Positions 26,649 to 35,908 of a stretch of 64,000 nt of DNA are shown here, one piece after another (the stretch's first letter is position 1; each line of letters starts with the position of its first letter). The notes under the pieces were generated by a model. That model saw only the letters and a program-made list of their open reading frames with translations, was not told the origin of the DNA and did no database searches. The translations under genes and the position numbers were made by a program. This DNA comes from Gammaproteobacteria bacterium (GTDB lineage: Bacteria > Pseudomonadota > Gammaproteobacteria > Pseudomonadales > Pseudohongiellaceae). Where the stretch lies: positions 1 through 64,000 of the forward strand of contig JAGYKB010000002.1 of assembly GCA_018401885.1 (NCBI GenBank). The letters run 5' to 3'.

Positions 26649-26654
26649 AGTATA
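26649..26654 (-). promoter_or_regulatory. Candidate -10 element of the 6S RNA gene
   Basis: TATACT on the minus strand lies about 7 bases before the inferred 5' end of 6S RNA and overlaps the end of the zapA intergenic region. A clear -35 hexamer is not visible. Confidence 0.5.
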
Positions 26655-26690
26655 GCTTGAGCCGAAGAACGGCGAAAGGAACATCGGAGG

Positions 26691-27005
26691 CTAGAGTTCG
26701 AGTTGTCTTGCGCCGATGAGTGCCGCGTCGATTTTCTCTTCGAGGCTGCGAAGTTGCAGAGCGCTTGCCTGACGAGTTTCGTTAATGAGGAGGTTTTTGC
26801 GAAGCATGTCGTGAGTGATATTGAGCGCGGCCATGACGGCGATTTTTTCGGCGCCGTGGATATTACCGCGGCTCTTAATTGTACGCATGTTCTCATCAAG
26901 ATAGCGCGCAGATTTCATTAACGCCTCTTGCTCCGACGGTGGGCAATTGATCTGATATTCTTTGTCGAGGATCTTAATCTGTACGGCGGTGGGTTGTTCG
27001 CTCAT
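26691..27005 (-). CDS. zapA: Cell division protein ZapA
   Basis: This 104-aa protein has the ZapA pattern: a short beta start (VQIKILDKEYQI-CPP), EQEALMKSARYLDENM, then the long coiled-coil helix containing KIAVMAALNITHDML. ZapA crosslinks FtsZ filaments at the division ring. It lies 7 bp after the small coiled-coil gene 27013-27219 and just upstream of 6S RNA, as in many Gammaproteobacteria. Confidence 0.93.
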   Translation of the reverse strand: MSEQPTAVQIKILDKEYQINCPPSEQEALMKSARYLDENMRTIKSRGNIHGAEKIAVMAALNITHDMLRKNLLINETRQASALQLRSLEEKIDAALIGARQLEL

Positions 27006-27012
27006 GTCTGCT

Positions 27013-27219
27013 TTACGCCTCGTTCATTGCTTTTAGTCGCATGACTATCGACTCTAGCTTCGCCTTCGCTTCTTTGTTTTGCGTGAGCAGCTCTCGGCGC
27101 TCGATATGCCAATTTTCTGAGGTCGCTTTTAGTAGCTGGTTCTCGCGTTTTAACGACGCGCACAGCTCGATAAGGTCATCGACCTTGGCGCTGAGAGAGT
27201 GGTAGCGATCTTCGTTCAT
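27013..27219 (-). CDS. ZapB-like coiled-coil protein (TIGR02449 family)
   Basis: This 68-aa protein is almost entirely a predicted coiled coil (KVDDLIELCASLKRENQLLK ... LESIVMRLKAMNEA). Short coiled-coil proteins of this type sit directly upstream of zapA in many Gammaproteobacteria and are thought to act in division with ZapA. It forms an operon with zapA (7-bp gap). Confidence 0.85.
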   Translation of the reverse strand: MNEDRYHSLSAKVDDLIELCASLKRENQLLKATSENWHIERRELLTQNKEAKAKLESIVMRLKAMNEA

Positions 27220-27595
27220 TGCAGGATTCTACTTACGATTCGTTAAAACAGCTCTTTGCAGACACTGCCAGGAAATAAGGTACAAACAAGAGTGAGACTA
27301 AAAGTGAAACCAATGTGAAATCAAAAGTCTCAATAGAGACTTGCCCACAAAGACCTCAAAAACTCGCTTGTTAGGCTCTATAGCTGAGTAACTTTCGAGG
27401 TTATGCTCGCGACGCTTACTATAGAGCCGGCGTCTACGAGGGTCAATATCAGTCGCTGCATTGGCGGTGAAAAAACACAGTATCGGCTCGAAACTGTCCG
27501 CTAGGTAAAGTGCAGCGTGTCGTGTGCATGACGCTATAATTGCGTAAGAGAAAGAGTTAGCCTAGGGATTAAATCTGTCCTGATATGAGGAAGCC
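27220..27595. other. Divergent promoter region between zapA operon and pepP
   Basis: This 376-bp gap separates two divergent operons. On plus, GACGCTATAATTGCG (TATAAT at about 27534) is a good -10 candidate for pepP, without a clear -35. No open frame with a ribosome-binding site is seen. The ygfB-type gene commonly found upstream of pepP is absent. Confidence 0.45.
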
Positions 27596-28939
27596 ATGAA
27601 TCATACCAACGAAGAGAAATGCGAATATCAGCAACGTCGCAAAGAGTTAATGGCACAAATGGAGCCAAATAGCATTGCGTTGGTTGCCGCCGCGCCCGCG
27701 CGTACTCGCAGTAACGACACCGACTATTACTACCGCCAGAACAGCGACTTCTATTACCTCACTGGTTTCGACGAGCAAGACGCACTGCTCGCGCTAATTC
27801 CGGGGCGTAAACAAGGCGAAGTCGTGCTGTTCTGCCAAGAGAAAGACAAGCTAAAAGAGCTGTGGACCGGCGTGCTAATGGGCCCGGACGCTGCACGCAT
27901 TGAACTTAGTCTGGACGATGCGTTCCCCATTGCCGACATCGACGATATCTTGCCCGGGCTTATCGAAGGCCGCGAGCGCGTGTACTACTCGATGGGCCAC
28001 GACAGCCGCTTCGACGAACGCGTGATGGAGTGGGTTAAAGTGATTCGTGCGAAGGCAAAACTTGGCGCGCAGCCGCCAGGGGAATTCTTGGTGTTGGATC
28101 ATCTGCTGCACGAGCTGCGGCTTATCAAGAGCAAACACGAGATCGCATTAATGCAGCGAGCGGCCGAAATTTCCGCCGAGGGACACAGGCAAGCGATGGC
28201 TGTGTGCGCGCCAGGCGTGCATGAATACACGCTCGAGGCAGAGTTCAACTATGCGTTCACGCGCGGCGGTAGCCGAGCACCTGCGTACAATTCGATCGTT
28301 GCCGCCGGCGACAACGCCTGCATCTTGCACTACGACCGCAACGACGCCGAAGTTAAAGATGGCGACCTGATTCTCATCGATGCTGGCTGCGAGTACAAAT
28401 ATTACGCCTCCGACATCACCCGTACCTTCCCTGCCAACGGCACGTTTAATCCGCAGCAGAAGGCTATTTACGAGATCGTGCTCAAAGCGCAGGAAGCTGC
28501 AATCGAGGCGGTACAGCCCGGTGCGCCCTGGGATGCGCCGCATAGTGTCTCGGTTAAGGTCATTACTCAGGGCCTCATCAAGCTTGGCCTCATCGAAGGT
28601 ACACTCGCCAATGCGATTAAGACGGAGGCCTATCGCGATTTCTATATGCACAGAGTCGGTCATTGGATCGGCATCGACGTGCATGATGTCGGTGACTATA
28701 AGATCGATGAGAAATGGCGCTTACTCGAGCCCGGTATGGTAACAACAATCGAGCCGGGAATTTATATCGCGCCGGACAACAAGCGCGTGCCAAAAAAGTG
28801 GAGAGGTATCGGCGTGCGCATCGAAGACGATGTGCTCGTGACCAAAAAGGGCAATCGTGTGCTAACGACCGGCATTCCTAAAACCGTTGCCGAAATCGAA
28901 GCGTTTATGGCGAAGGCGAAACAGAAGCGCGCAGCATAA
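27596..28939 (+). CDS. pepP: Xaa-Pro aminopeptidase (M24B)
   Basis: This is a 447-aa pita-bread metallopeptidase that removes N-terminal residues preceding proline. An N-terminal creatinase-like domain (NDTDYYYRQNSDFYYLTGF) precedes the catalytic domain with the five dinuclear-manganese ligands: DAG and SDITRTF (Asp), HRVGHWIGIDVHD (His), EPGIYI (Glu) and RIEDDVLVT (Glu). GAGGAAG precedes ATG 27596. It heads the pepP-ubiH order, conserved in Gammaproteobacteria. Confidence 0.95.
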   Translation: MNHTNEEKCEYQQRRKELMAQMEPNSIALVAAAPARTRSNDTDYYYRQNSDFYYLTGFDEQDALLALIPGRKQGEVVLFCQEKDKLKELWTGVLMGPDAARIELSLDDAFPIADIDDILPGLIEGRERVYYSMGHDSRFDERVMEWVKVIRAKAKLGAQPPGEFLVLDHLLHELRLIKSKHEIALMQRAAEISAEGHRQAMAVCAPGVHEYTLEAEFNYAFTRGGSRAPAYNSIVAAGDNACILHYDRNDAEVKDGDLILIDAGCEYKYYASDITRTFPANGTFNPQQKAIYEIVLKAQEAAIEAVQPGAPWDAPHSVSVKVITQGLIKLGLIEGTLANAIKTEAYRDFYMHRVGHWIGIDVHDVGDYKIDEKWRLLEPGMVTTIEPGIYIAPDNKRVPKKWRGIGVRIEDDVLVTKKGNRVLTTGIPKTVAEIEAFMAKAKQKRAA

Positions 28940-28996
28940 AGACTTCTGTGCTACATCTCTAACGCACAGAATCGACAACAACCTGGCAGGCAACGA

Positions 28997-30271
28997 GTGA
29001 CACACATGCGGCGCGAAGACCTAAAGCAAGAATACGATATCGTTATCGTCGGCGGCGGCATGGTTGGTGCGACGCTAGCCTGCGCGCTCGCTACGCGCGC
29101 AGTCACCAAAACGCTGTCGGTGCTGATCGTTGATTCTCAACCACCGGCGGGTCAGAGTGCAAAAACTGGCGAGGCTGCAACAACTCATGAGAGCTTCGAC
29201 AGCCGCTCGACTGCCCTGTCTGCAAGCTCCCGGCTAATTCTCGAACGCTTTGGCCTGTGGTCGCAGCTGGGGGCCGGCGCGTGCCCCATCAATAAAATCC
29301 ATGTCTCTGATCAGGGGCGCTTTGGCGCGACAAAACTCGATCGTGCAGATTTTGGCGTGCCTGCTCTCGGCTATGTGGTAGAGAACGCGGTATTTGGTGC
29401 AGCGCTGAATGCGACTCTCGAGCAGCTTACTCACTGCGCAGTGCTTGCTCCTGCTCGCGTGACCTCAGCGAGCCCGTCGACCAACGGAATGACCATCGAA
29501 CTCACCGGCGACGATGTCGGATTGAGTTCGCAGCCCAGTCGCGTGGAGGCGAAGCTTCTGGTGGTTGCAGAGGGCGGACGCTCACCGCTGTGCGAGCAGC
29601 TCGGCATCGTGCGCAGCAGCGAAGATTACGGACAGCACGCACTGATCGCGAATGTTGGACTCAGTCAGCCTCACGAAGGCGTTGCTTTCGAGCGATTTAC
29701 CAATACCGGCCCGTTGGCGATGCTGCCGCTTCTCCCAGTTGCCGGCGAGCAGCGTGCCTCGCTGGTATGGACGTTGGACGCCGACGAGTCCGAACAGATC
29801 GCAGCGCTCGACGATGCGACGCTTCTCGCACGTCTGCAGGATAAGTTTGGTGGGCGGCTAGGGCGGTTGCAGCGAATCGGTGCCCGCGCGATTTATCCCT
29901 TAAGCCTGCGAGTGGCGCGGGAACAAATTCGGCCCGGGCTCGTGTTGTTAGGCAATGTCGCGCATACGCTGCACCCGGTGGCGGGGCAGGGCATGAATCT
30001 GTCTCTAAGGGATATCGACGCGCTGGTTGCGACATTAGACGATGCGTCTCATGAGGAAGGTGCGCTAGGTTCGATGTCGACACTGAGGCGCTATCTTGCG
30101 GCGCGCGAGGCTGATCAGAGTTTGATGATTTCGGTGACCGATGGTCTAACCAAGCTATTTTCGAGCGATGCGCAGGCCAAGGTATGGCTGCGCAAAGCGG
30201 GACTGCTCTCAATCGACCTAATACCCGCGCTGAAGAAAACCTTCGGTGCGCGGGCTATGGGCTTTGAGTAG
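28997..30271 (+). CDS. ubiH: 2-octaprenyl-6-methoxyphenol hydroxylase UbiH
   Basis: This 424-aa FAD monooxygenase acts in ubiquinone biosynthesis (ring hydroxylation). The FAD motif is VIVGGGMVGATLA near the N terminus, and the second FAD motif is GNVAHTLHPVAGQGMNLSLRD, where the family usually has GDAAH. The GTG at 28997 is chosen because AGG lies six bases upstream; ATG 29006 is too far from it. The gene lies 57 bp after pepP, in the standard order. Assignment as UbiH rather than UbiI or UbiF rests mainly on position next to pepP and on sequence type. Confidence 0.88.
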   Translation: MTHMRREDLKQEYDIVIVGGGMVGATLACALATRAVTKTLSVLIVDSQPPAGQSAKTGEAATTHESFDSRSTALSASSRLILERFGLWSQLGAGACPINKIHVSDQGRFGATKLDRADFGVPALGYVVENAVFGAALNATLEQLTHCAVLAPARVTSASPSTNGMTIELTGDDVGLSSQPSRVEAKLLVVAEGGRSPLCEQLGIVRSSEDYGQHALIANVGLSQPHEGVAFERFTNTGPLAMLPLLPVAGEQRASLVWTLDADESEQIAALDDATLLARLQDKFGGRLGRLQRIGARAIYPLSLRVAREQIRPGLVLLGNVAHTLHPVAGQGMNLSLRDIDALVATLDDASHEEGALGSMSTLRRYLAAREADQSLMISVTDGLTKLFSSDAQAKVWLRKAGLLSIDLIPALKKTFGARAMGFE

Positions 30272-30276
30272 ACCGG

Positions 30277-30684
30277 CTAACGGATCGCTGCGCGGATCGC
30301 TTCGATACGCTTGCGGTTAGCACCGAGGTCGCTGTAGCCGAGGCGTGAAGCTGAGCGCACGTGGGTCATTCCTGACGCTGCATCGCTCATGAACTCCACA
30401 TCGTCTACATAGCCCATAAGGCTGCTCGTAAATTCTGCGTAAAGATAGTTCTCCTGCTCATCGACGATGTTTGCCTCATCTAAGCTCACGAGTACTTGCT
30501 TAACTTGATCGAGAGTCGCTTCGAGTGGCGCGATGCCGTGTTGCTCGCTCGTCTCAAAGCTCGAGACACAGTTGGGTGAATCAGGGCAGGCAGTGAGGCG
30601 CCCGTCCTGAATGCCGATATTAGTCGGAGGCTGGCCGGCGCAGGCGCCCAAGAAAGGAAGTATTGCGAATAAGCTTTTCTTCAT
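30277..30684 (-). CDS. DUF1499 family lipoprotein
   Basis: This 135-aa protein has a short signal with lipobox LGAC. The body matches DUF1499: CPDSPNCVSS near the start, IAPL, then a strand with YVDDVEF, and the closing VRSASRLGYSDLGANRKRIEAIR. The function of the family is unknown. It lies convergent to ubiH with a 5-bp gap and is 54 bp from the MaoC-like gene on the same strand. Confidence 0.85.
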   Translation of the reverse strand: MKKSLFAILPFLGACAGQPPTNIGIQDGRLTACPDSPNCVSSFETSEQHGIAPLEATLDQVKQVLVSLDEANIVDEQENYLYAEFTSSLMGYVDDVEFMSDAASGMTHVRSASRLGYSDLGANRKRIEAIRAAIR

Positions 30685-30738
30685 TGTCGATTTCTCACGA
30701 GATGATTTTTAAATTAACGGTCTGGATTGCCTAAAGCC

Positions 30739-31203
30739 CTACCCAACAATCGTCATGCCTAGCCAGTCTGCAATAAGTGCAGGTTTCTCCTCGCCATCTA
30801 TTTCGACGGTGACATTGTGTTTGAGCAGGAAGCTGCCGGGCTTCTTTTCTTCAGCGCTTGTGAGCACAAAACGCGCACGAATTTTTGCGCCAGACTTTAC
30901 TGGGTTCAGAAAGCGCACTTTGTCGAGGCCGTAATTAATGCCCATTACAGTGTTTTCGAGTTTGAGCCCGCCGCCCATGCCACTGAGCATGCTCAGCAAC
31001 GACAGCGTGAGAAAACCATGGGCAATTGTCGTACCGAATGGCGTCTGCGCCGCGCGCTCTGCGTCCAGATGAATGTATTGGTGATCGCCAGTCGCATCGG
31101 CGAACTGATTAATGCGCTCTTGATCGACTACTATCCAATCAGTGAGGCCGACTTCTTTACCGATAAAGTCTGAGAGTTGGCTGGCGTTGATGACGTTGCT
31201 CAT
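30739..31203 (-). CDS. MaoC-like hot-dog dehydratase
   Basis: This 154-aa single hot-dog-fold protein has the hydratase 2 signature around the catalytic Asp/His (ATGDHQYIHLD) and the following TIAHGFLTLSL. Members hydrate trans-2-enoyl-CoA to R-3-hydroxyacyl-CoA, linking beta-oxidation to polymer or lipid synthesis; NodN-type proteins look the same. It sits on the opposite strand between ubiH and ubiI. Probable partner pathways are not visible here. Confidence 0.85.
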   Translation of the reverse strand: MSNVINASQLSDFIGKEVGLTDWIVVDQERINQFADATGDHQYIHLDAERAAQTPFGTTIAHGFLTLSLLSMLSGMGGGLKLENTVMGINYGLDKVRFLNPVKSGAKIRARFVLTSAEEKKPGSFLLKHNVTVEIDGEEKPALIADWLGMTIVG

Positions 31204-31349
31204 GGGGTATCCTCTGTCTATAGTTTTATCTGAGATCTAGTTACGCTCACTCAGCATGCGCTGCTGTTATGGGCTCTGAGTCTAGCAGCAGACTACCCCA
31301 CGACCAAGCTTGCTAGGGTTTCGCCTGCTGAGGTCGTATACTTGGACGT

Positions 31350-32666
31350 ATGTCCAAATCCAAACCTCTTCCTTCTGCGCTGCCCGACTCTTCCGAGATA
31401 AGCGCCGCTCCAGCCGACTGCGATGTGCTAATCGTTGGTGCTGGGCTTGTCGGGGCTACGCTTGCGCTGCGCCTGCGCGACTCGGGACTCAGAGTGGGCC
31501 TCTTAGATAAAGGCGCGCTGCAGGCGCCGAGCGTCAGTGACGCACTAGCTCGGCAAGACCAGTCGTTCGATCCCCGCGTAGTCGCGCTTACCGCTCAGTC
31601 GCAGCAGCTTCTCGAACGTATCGGTGTATGGAGTAAGCTTACGCAGGCGCGGCACTGTCCCTATACACAGATGCGCGTGTGGGAGCAGGATGGCACTGGC
31701 GAGGTTGAGTTTAATGCCGAGGAGATATACGAACCCTCGTTAGGCACGATTATAGAAAATTCGGTCATTGTTACTGCGCTTCATACTCGCCTCGCCGAGT
31801 GTCTGCATGAACAAGAGAGTGCAAGGGCAAAGTGGCTCACCCTGTTTATGGGGCGCAGTGTGCTCCAACTCGAACAGGTTGAACAGGCCGGGCGCCCGCT
31901 GACGCGGCTACACTGCGACGACGGCAGAACGGTATCGGCCCCGTTAATTATCGCTGCGGATGGAGGTAATTCACGCCTTCGAGACCTCGTAGGATTTGAG
32001 ACTCGCGAATGGGATTATGGGCAGAAGGCTATAGTCACTACGATCCGCACGCGCAAAATGCACGATCGCACGGCGCTACAGCGCTTCTTATCAACTGGGC
32101 CACTTGCGTTCTTGCCTCTCGCCGAGTCGGGAGATAAACCGCAGGGACACCATTGTTCGATCGTGTGGTCTGCCGATGATGCGCGTGCGGATGAACTGAT
32201 GGCGTGTTCGGATCAGGCGTTTAACGCGCAGCTCAGTCGTGCGATGGAGGGCGCGTTTGGCGGGGTCGAGTGGAGTGACACCCGCTATGTATTCTCCTTA
32301 CGGCAGCGTCACGCTAAACATTATGTCCAGGGCAATATTGTGTTGGTTGGCGATGCAGCGCACACTATTCATCCCCTCGCCGGTCAGGGCGTTAACCTCG
32401 GTATGCTCGATGTTGTCGCGATCGCAGAGGAGCTTGAGGGAGGTGTTGCAGCGCGACGCCGGCCAGAGGACCCGCTTGTCCTCCGTCGCTATCAGCGCCG
32501 CCGCATTGGCCCCAACCTCGCCATGATGGGGCTGATGGAGGGCTTTAAACGAGGCTTCGGTGAGCAGCCGGTCGCCGTGCGGTGGCTGCGAAACGTCGGG
32601 TTGCACTCGGTTAATCGCGTCTCAGCGCTTCGCAAAGCCCTAGCGCGAAGGGCTCTGGGCACCTGA
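31350..32666 (+). CDS. ubiI: UbiH/UbiF/UbiI family FAD-dependent ubiquinone hydroxylase
   Basis: This is a 438-aa flavoprotein monooxygenase. Motifs are VLIVGAGLVGATLALRL (FAD), the central D-G motif (IIAADGGNSRLRD) and VLVGDAAHTIHPLAGQGVNLGML. By genome order after pepP-ubiH it should be UbiI, the C5 hydroxylase, but sequence alone cannot fully separate it from UbiF or UbiH. Start 31350 follows TTGGACGT. The two ubi genes are split here by two minus-strand genes. Confidence 0.82.
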   Translation: MSKSKPLPSALPDSSEISAAPADCDVLIVGAGLVGATLALRLRDSGLRVGLLDKGALQAPSVSDALARQDQSFDPRVVALTAQSQQLLERIGVWSKLTQARHCPYTQMRVWEQDGTGEVEFNAEEIYEPSLGTIIENSVIVTALHTRLAECLHEQESARAKWLTLFMGRSVLQLEQVEQAGRPLTRLHCDDGRTVSAPLIIAADGGNSRLRDLVGFETREWDYGQKAIVTTIRTRKMHDRTALQRFLSTGPLAFLPLAESGDKPQGHHCSIVWSADDARADELMACSDQAFNAQLSRAMEGAFGGVEWSDTRYVFSLRQRHAKHYVQGNIVLVGDAAHTIHPLAGQGVNLGMLDVVAIAEELEGGVAARRRPEDPLVLRRYQRRRIGPNLAMMGLMEGFKRGFGEQPVAVRWLRNVGLHSVNRVSALRKALARRALGT

Positions 32667-32927
32667 ATAGCAGAACAATTTACCGCTATCCGCACTGATT
32701 TTATTCACTTTTATAGATATTTCCCACGATAGAGCGTGATCGTGCCTCACTCGTTCCCATGTTTTCTTCCCGGCCACCGACTTTTCGTGCAATAAAAACT
32801 CTAAGGTTTAGAATTTGTTATAAGGTTTTTTTAAAGCCAGTCGATACTTTTGTGTGTAGAGCATTGGCGCATTCATGCTCCACTAAGATTCACTCACAGA
32901 AGGGCTTTAGCAGGAGCCGCAGCAGCG

Positions 32928-33116
32928 ATGTCAAAGCAGACCAACTTTCCGTTCAACCTTGACCTCAGCATTATAGATACCGCGAGTCTTACGAATATTC
33001 TGAGTGACATAGAACAGCATCTTCCCCTAATGGAGAGCGCCGGCGATCTTGATCAGCTGCTCGAGGTAAAAGCGTTCTTCGAAACTGAACTTAAAGTGAC
33101 CCGCCGGCTGCACTAA
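32928..33116 (+). CDS. Small protein of unknown function
   Basis: The 62-aa frame starts at ATG 32928 with CAGGAGC at good spacing; the longer frame from 32850 includes non-conserved-looking codons. The sequence is mostly helical (LTNILSDIEQHLPLMESAGDLDQLLEVKAFFETEL), without signal or membrane segment. It is not recognised. Confidence 0.6.
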   Translation: MSKQTNFPFNLDLSIIDTASLTNILSDIEQHLPLMESAGDLDQLLEVKAFFETELKVTRRLH

Positions 33117-33221
33117 TCATTTCGACGAGACACTCCTCTCGCTAAACCACACCCGCATGCGTTATTCTCTGAACGCAATTCCACTTTCATTCAGCATCAC
33201 CAAAAGAACAGGGAGTTACTT

Positions 33222-33929
33222 ATGAAGAAAGTACTGACGATTATTAGTTTGTTAAGCCTCATGAGCGGTGCCGTCTCGGCGCTAGACATGGCGGCGCTTG
33301 AACGAGCGATGGCTAATCCAGACAGGCCCGCCGCAGACAAAGAGCGCGATGTAAGTAGAAAGGCGCCTGCGGTTCTGGATTTCATGGGGGTCGAGCCAGG
33401 CATGACTGTATTAGATATTAATGCCTCAGCTGGCTGGTATACCGAAGTTCTGTCGTACGCGGTGGGCTCAAACGGCAAAGTCTATATGCAGAATAGGCCA
33501 GGAGGCCGTAGCGCCGAGGCTGCAGCTGCGCGTGCGGCTCGTCTCGCCAATGTCGAGCCTTGGGATGGAGAGGTGTCCGCAATACCGTCAGGCACAGTAG
33601 ACTTCGCGCTTACAGCATTAAACTTCCATGACTTTCATAACTCAAATCCTGCCGCTGCACAGGAGCTTTTAAAAGCGACGATGGCAACATTAAAGCAAGG
33701 CGGTGTTCTCGGTATTATTGATCATGAGGGGACACCAGGTGCAGACAATCAGTCACTGCACCGCATTGCCTTCGACGACGCAGTGAAGGCTGTGCTCGCC
33801 TCAGGCTTCGCACTCGTTGGCGCGAGTGATGTGTTAAATAACGACGCAGACGATCATTCTGTGGGTCCTTTCGACCCATCGCTTGAACGCAACACTGACC
33901 GAATCGTACTTAAATTTATGAAGCTTTAA
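33222..33929 (+). CDS. Exported class I SAM-methyltransferase-like protein
   Basis: This 235-aa protein has a Sec signal (MKKVLTIISLLSLMSGAVSA) and a Rossmann-like methyltransferase fold: TVLDINASAGWYTEVLS (motif I, with the usual glycines partly replaced by N, A and S), DFALTALNFHDFH and LKQGGVLGIIDHEG. Similar predicted periplasmic methyltransferases are common in marine and soil proteobacteria. Because no SAM is known in the periplasm, the true ligand or activity is uncertain. GGGAG precedes the start and a terminator follows the stop. Confidence 0.8.
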   Translation: MKKVLTIISLLSLMSGAVSALDMAALERAMANPDRPAADKERDVSRKAPAVLDFMGVEPGMTVLDINASAGWYTEVLSYAVGSNGKVYMQNRPGGRSAEAAAARAARLANVEPWDGEVSAIPSGTVDFALTALNFHDFHNSNPAAAQELLKATMATLKQGGVLGIIDHEGTPGADNQSLHRIAFDDAVKAVLASGFALVGASDVLNNDADDHSVGPFDPSLERNTDRIVLKFMKL

Positions 33930-33956
33930 TCGCCTAGTAAATTTGCGTGACGACTA

Positions 33957-33990
33957 TAAAGGGCTTCGCTAATCACGGAGCCTTTTTTAT
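33957..33990 (+). terminator. Rho-independent terminator after the methyltransferase-like gene
   Basis: GGCTTCG and CGGAGCC pair around a 7-base loop (with one G-T pair), followed by TTTTTT. It lies 28 bp beyond the stop at 33929. Confidence 0.78.
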
Positions 33991-34046
33991 TTCTATCTGG
34001 CACCGCTGTTTGACCTAAATGGTGCTGGCATTAGATCGAATGAAAT

Positions 34047-35879
34047 ATGACTAAAAAGACAAACAGCAACGACGCCGTTTCGCGATTCTTAGGTGTATTC
34101 CGCTACAGTGCAGTCGCAATGCGTATAGTTTGGGATACTAGTGCGCCGTTAATGATTGCCATGGCGCTTACGACGCTGATTGTTGGGCTGTTGCCTGCTG
34201 CGATCGCCTCGGTCGGCGGTTTGTTTGTCGACGCTGTGGCTGGTGCACTAGGAAGCACTGGCGTGACGGCCGACTCTGCAAAAACTGAAGCGCTTACATT
34301 TGTCTATATCGAAGTAGGCTTAGTGTTGCTTATGACGGCGGCACAACAAGCCAACACGGTTTGCCAGGCGGTGCTTCGGGTACTGCTAGGTAACAAAATT
34401 AATGTCATGATTCTTGAGAAGGCATTAACGCTTGAACTCGCGCATTTTGAAGACGCTGAATACTACGATAAATTAGTTCGCGCGCGACGCGAAGCGAGTT
34501 CTAGACCATTAAGTTTAGTAACTAAAACTTTTGATCTAATTCGAAACTTGATATCACTTATTGCGATTGGTGCTTTTCTTTTTCAGTTTTCACCTTATGC
34601 CGTGCTGTTATTAAGCATCGCCGGTGTGCCCGCCTTTATCGCTGAGGCAAAATTCTCAGGCGAAGCTTTTAGGGTGAATAAGAGACGCTCGGCCGAGCGT
34701 CGCATGCAGATCTACCTCGAAATGGTGCTTACACGCGAAGACGGTGTAAAAGAAGTTAAGTTATTGCAGCTCGGAAAAATCTTTCTTCAGCGCTATATCG
34801 ATATATTTTTAGCAATCTATAAAGAAGACCGCAGCCTGGTATTACGTCGCGGGATATGGGGTTATGGATTAGGTATCATCGCGAGTGGCGCCTTCTATTT
34901 TGCCTATGGCTGGGTAGGATTCGCGGCGATTGCCGGCGCAATTACCATTGGCCAGATGACAATGTATATCGCTCAGTTTCGACTTGGGCAGAGTGCCGTA
35001 ACCAGCAGCTTGACTTCGGTTAATGGCATGTATGAAGACAATCTCTATCTGTCTAACCTAACCGAATACCTCGAGCATGAAGTGCCTGAACAGAGTGGCA
35101 GCTTGCATGCAGGGCCGATGCCGGAGGATGGAATCAGATTTGAAAACGTCAGCTTTTTTTATCCCGGTAGCGACGTGCCTGCGCTCGATAATGTGAGTCT
35201 GCATATAACTCCCGGAGAGAGCCTCGCTATTGTCGGTGAAAACGGTAGCGGTAAGACAACGTTAATTAAACTGTTAACCCGATTGTACACGCCTACACAC
35301 GGAAAGATCTCGCTCGAAGGTCTCCCTCTCGAGGAATGGGATATAGATACACTGCGTCGAAAAATTGGCGTGATCTTTCAAGACTTCGCGCGTTATCAGT
35401 TAATTGTCGGTGAAAATATTGGCATTGGTGATTCTGATAATTTGGACTCCGAGAAAGAGATCGAAATTGCGGCGAAGAAAGGCATGGCTGACGAATTTGT
35501 GCGCGACTTGCCAAGCGGCTACAAGACACAGTTAGGCACTTGGTTTAAAGACGGCAAAGAGTTGTCGGGGGGACAATGGCAGAAAGTGGCGCTATCTCGT
35601 GCCTTTATGCGCAATCAAGCCGATATACTCATTCTCGACGAGCCTACTGCTGCTATTGATGCAAAGGCCGAGGCAGATATCTTCGCACATTTCGCCGAAC
35701 TCACCGCTAATCGAATTTCGATCATAATCTCACATCGATTCTCTACTGTGCGTCGTGCCGACCATATTATCGTGCTCGAAAAAGCCCGGATAATGGAACA
35801 GGGAAGTCATGAAGAATTACTTGAACTTGGAGGCCAGTATGCAACGTTGTTTAAGCTGCAAGCCGAAGGTTATCAGTAG
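34047..35879 (+). CDS. ABC transporter with fused permease and ATP-binding domains (exporter type)
   Basis: This 610-aa half-transporter has about five to six membrane segments in residues 20-330 and an ATPase domain after residue 365. Visible motifs are Walker A GENGSGKTT (397-405), Q-loop FQDF, signature LSGGQWQK (from 506), Walker B ILILDEP (D531, E532) and the H-loop SHR. It has no N-terminal C39 peptidase. The membrane domain is of the type seen in lantibiotic and peptide exporters, but also in unassigned drug exporters. Codon and base composition are more AT-rich than neighbours (34501-34560 has 16 G/C of 60). Substrate unknown. Confidence 0.87.
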   Translation: MTKKTNSNDAVSRFLGVFRYSAVAMRIVWDTSAPLMIAMALTTLIVGLLPAAIASVGGLFVDAVAGALGSTGVTADSAKTEALTFVYIEVGLVLLMTAAQQANTVCQAVLRVLLGNKINVMILEKALTLELAHFEDAEYYDKLVRARREASSRPLSLVTKTFDLIRNLISLIAIGAFLFQFSPYAVLLLSIAGVPAFIAEAKFSGEAFRVNKRRSAERRMQIYLEMVLTREDGVKEVKLLQLGKIFLQRYIDIFLAIYKEDRSLVLRRGIWGYGLGIIASGAFYFAYGWVGFAAIAGAITIGQMTMYIAQFRLGQSAVTSSLTSVNGMYEDNLYLSNLTEYLEHEVPEQSGSLHAGPMPEDGIRFENVSFFYPGSDVPALDNVSLHITPGESLAIVGENGSGKTTLIKLLTRLYTPTHGKISLEGLPLEEWDIDTLRRKIGVIFQDFARYQLIVGENIGIGDSDNLDSEKEIEIAAKKGMADEFVRDLPSGYKTQLGTWFKDGKELSGGQWQKVALSRAFMRNQADILILDEPTAAIDAKAEADIFAHFAELTANRISIIISHRFSTVRRADHIIVLEKARIMEQGSHEELLELGGQYATLFKLQAEGYQ

Positions 35880-35908
35880 AATAGCGGAAGAAAATGAGGA
35901 GAGATTCA

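Noticed and set aside
26397-26660. Plus-strand open frame of 87 codons between fau and zapA
   Set aside because: It is antisense to the 6S RNA gene, whose sequence and position explain the region better.
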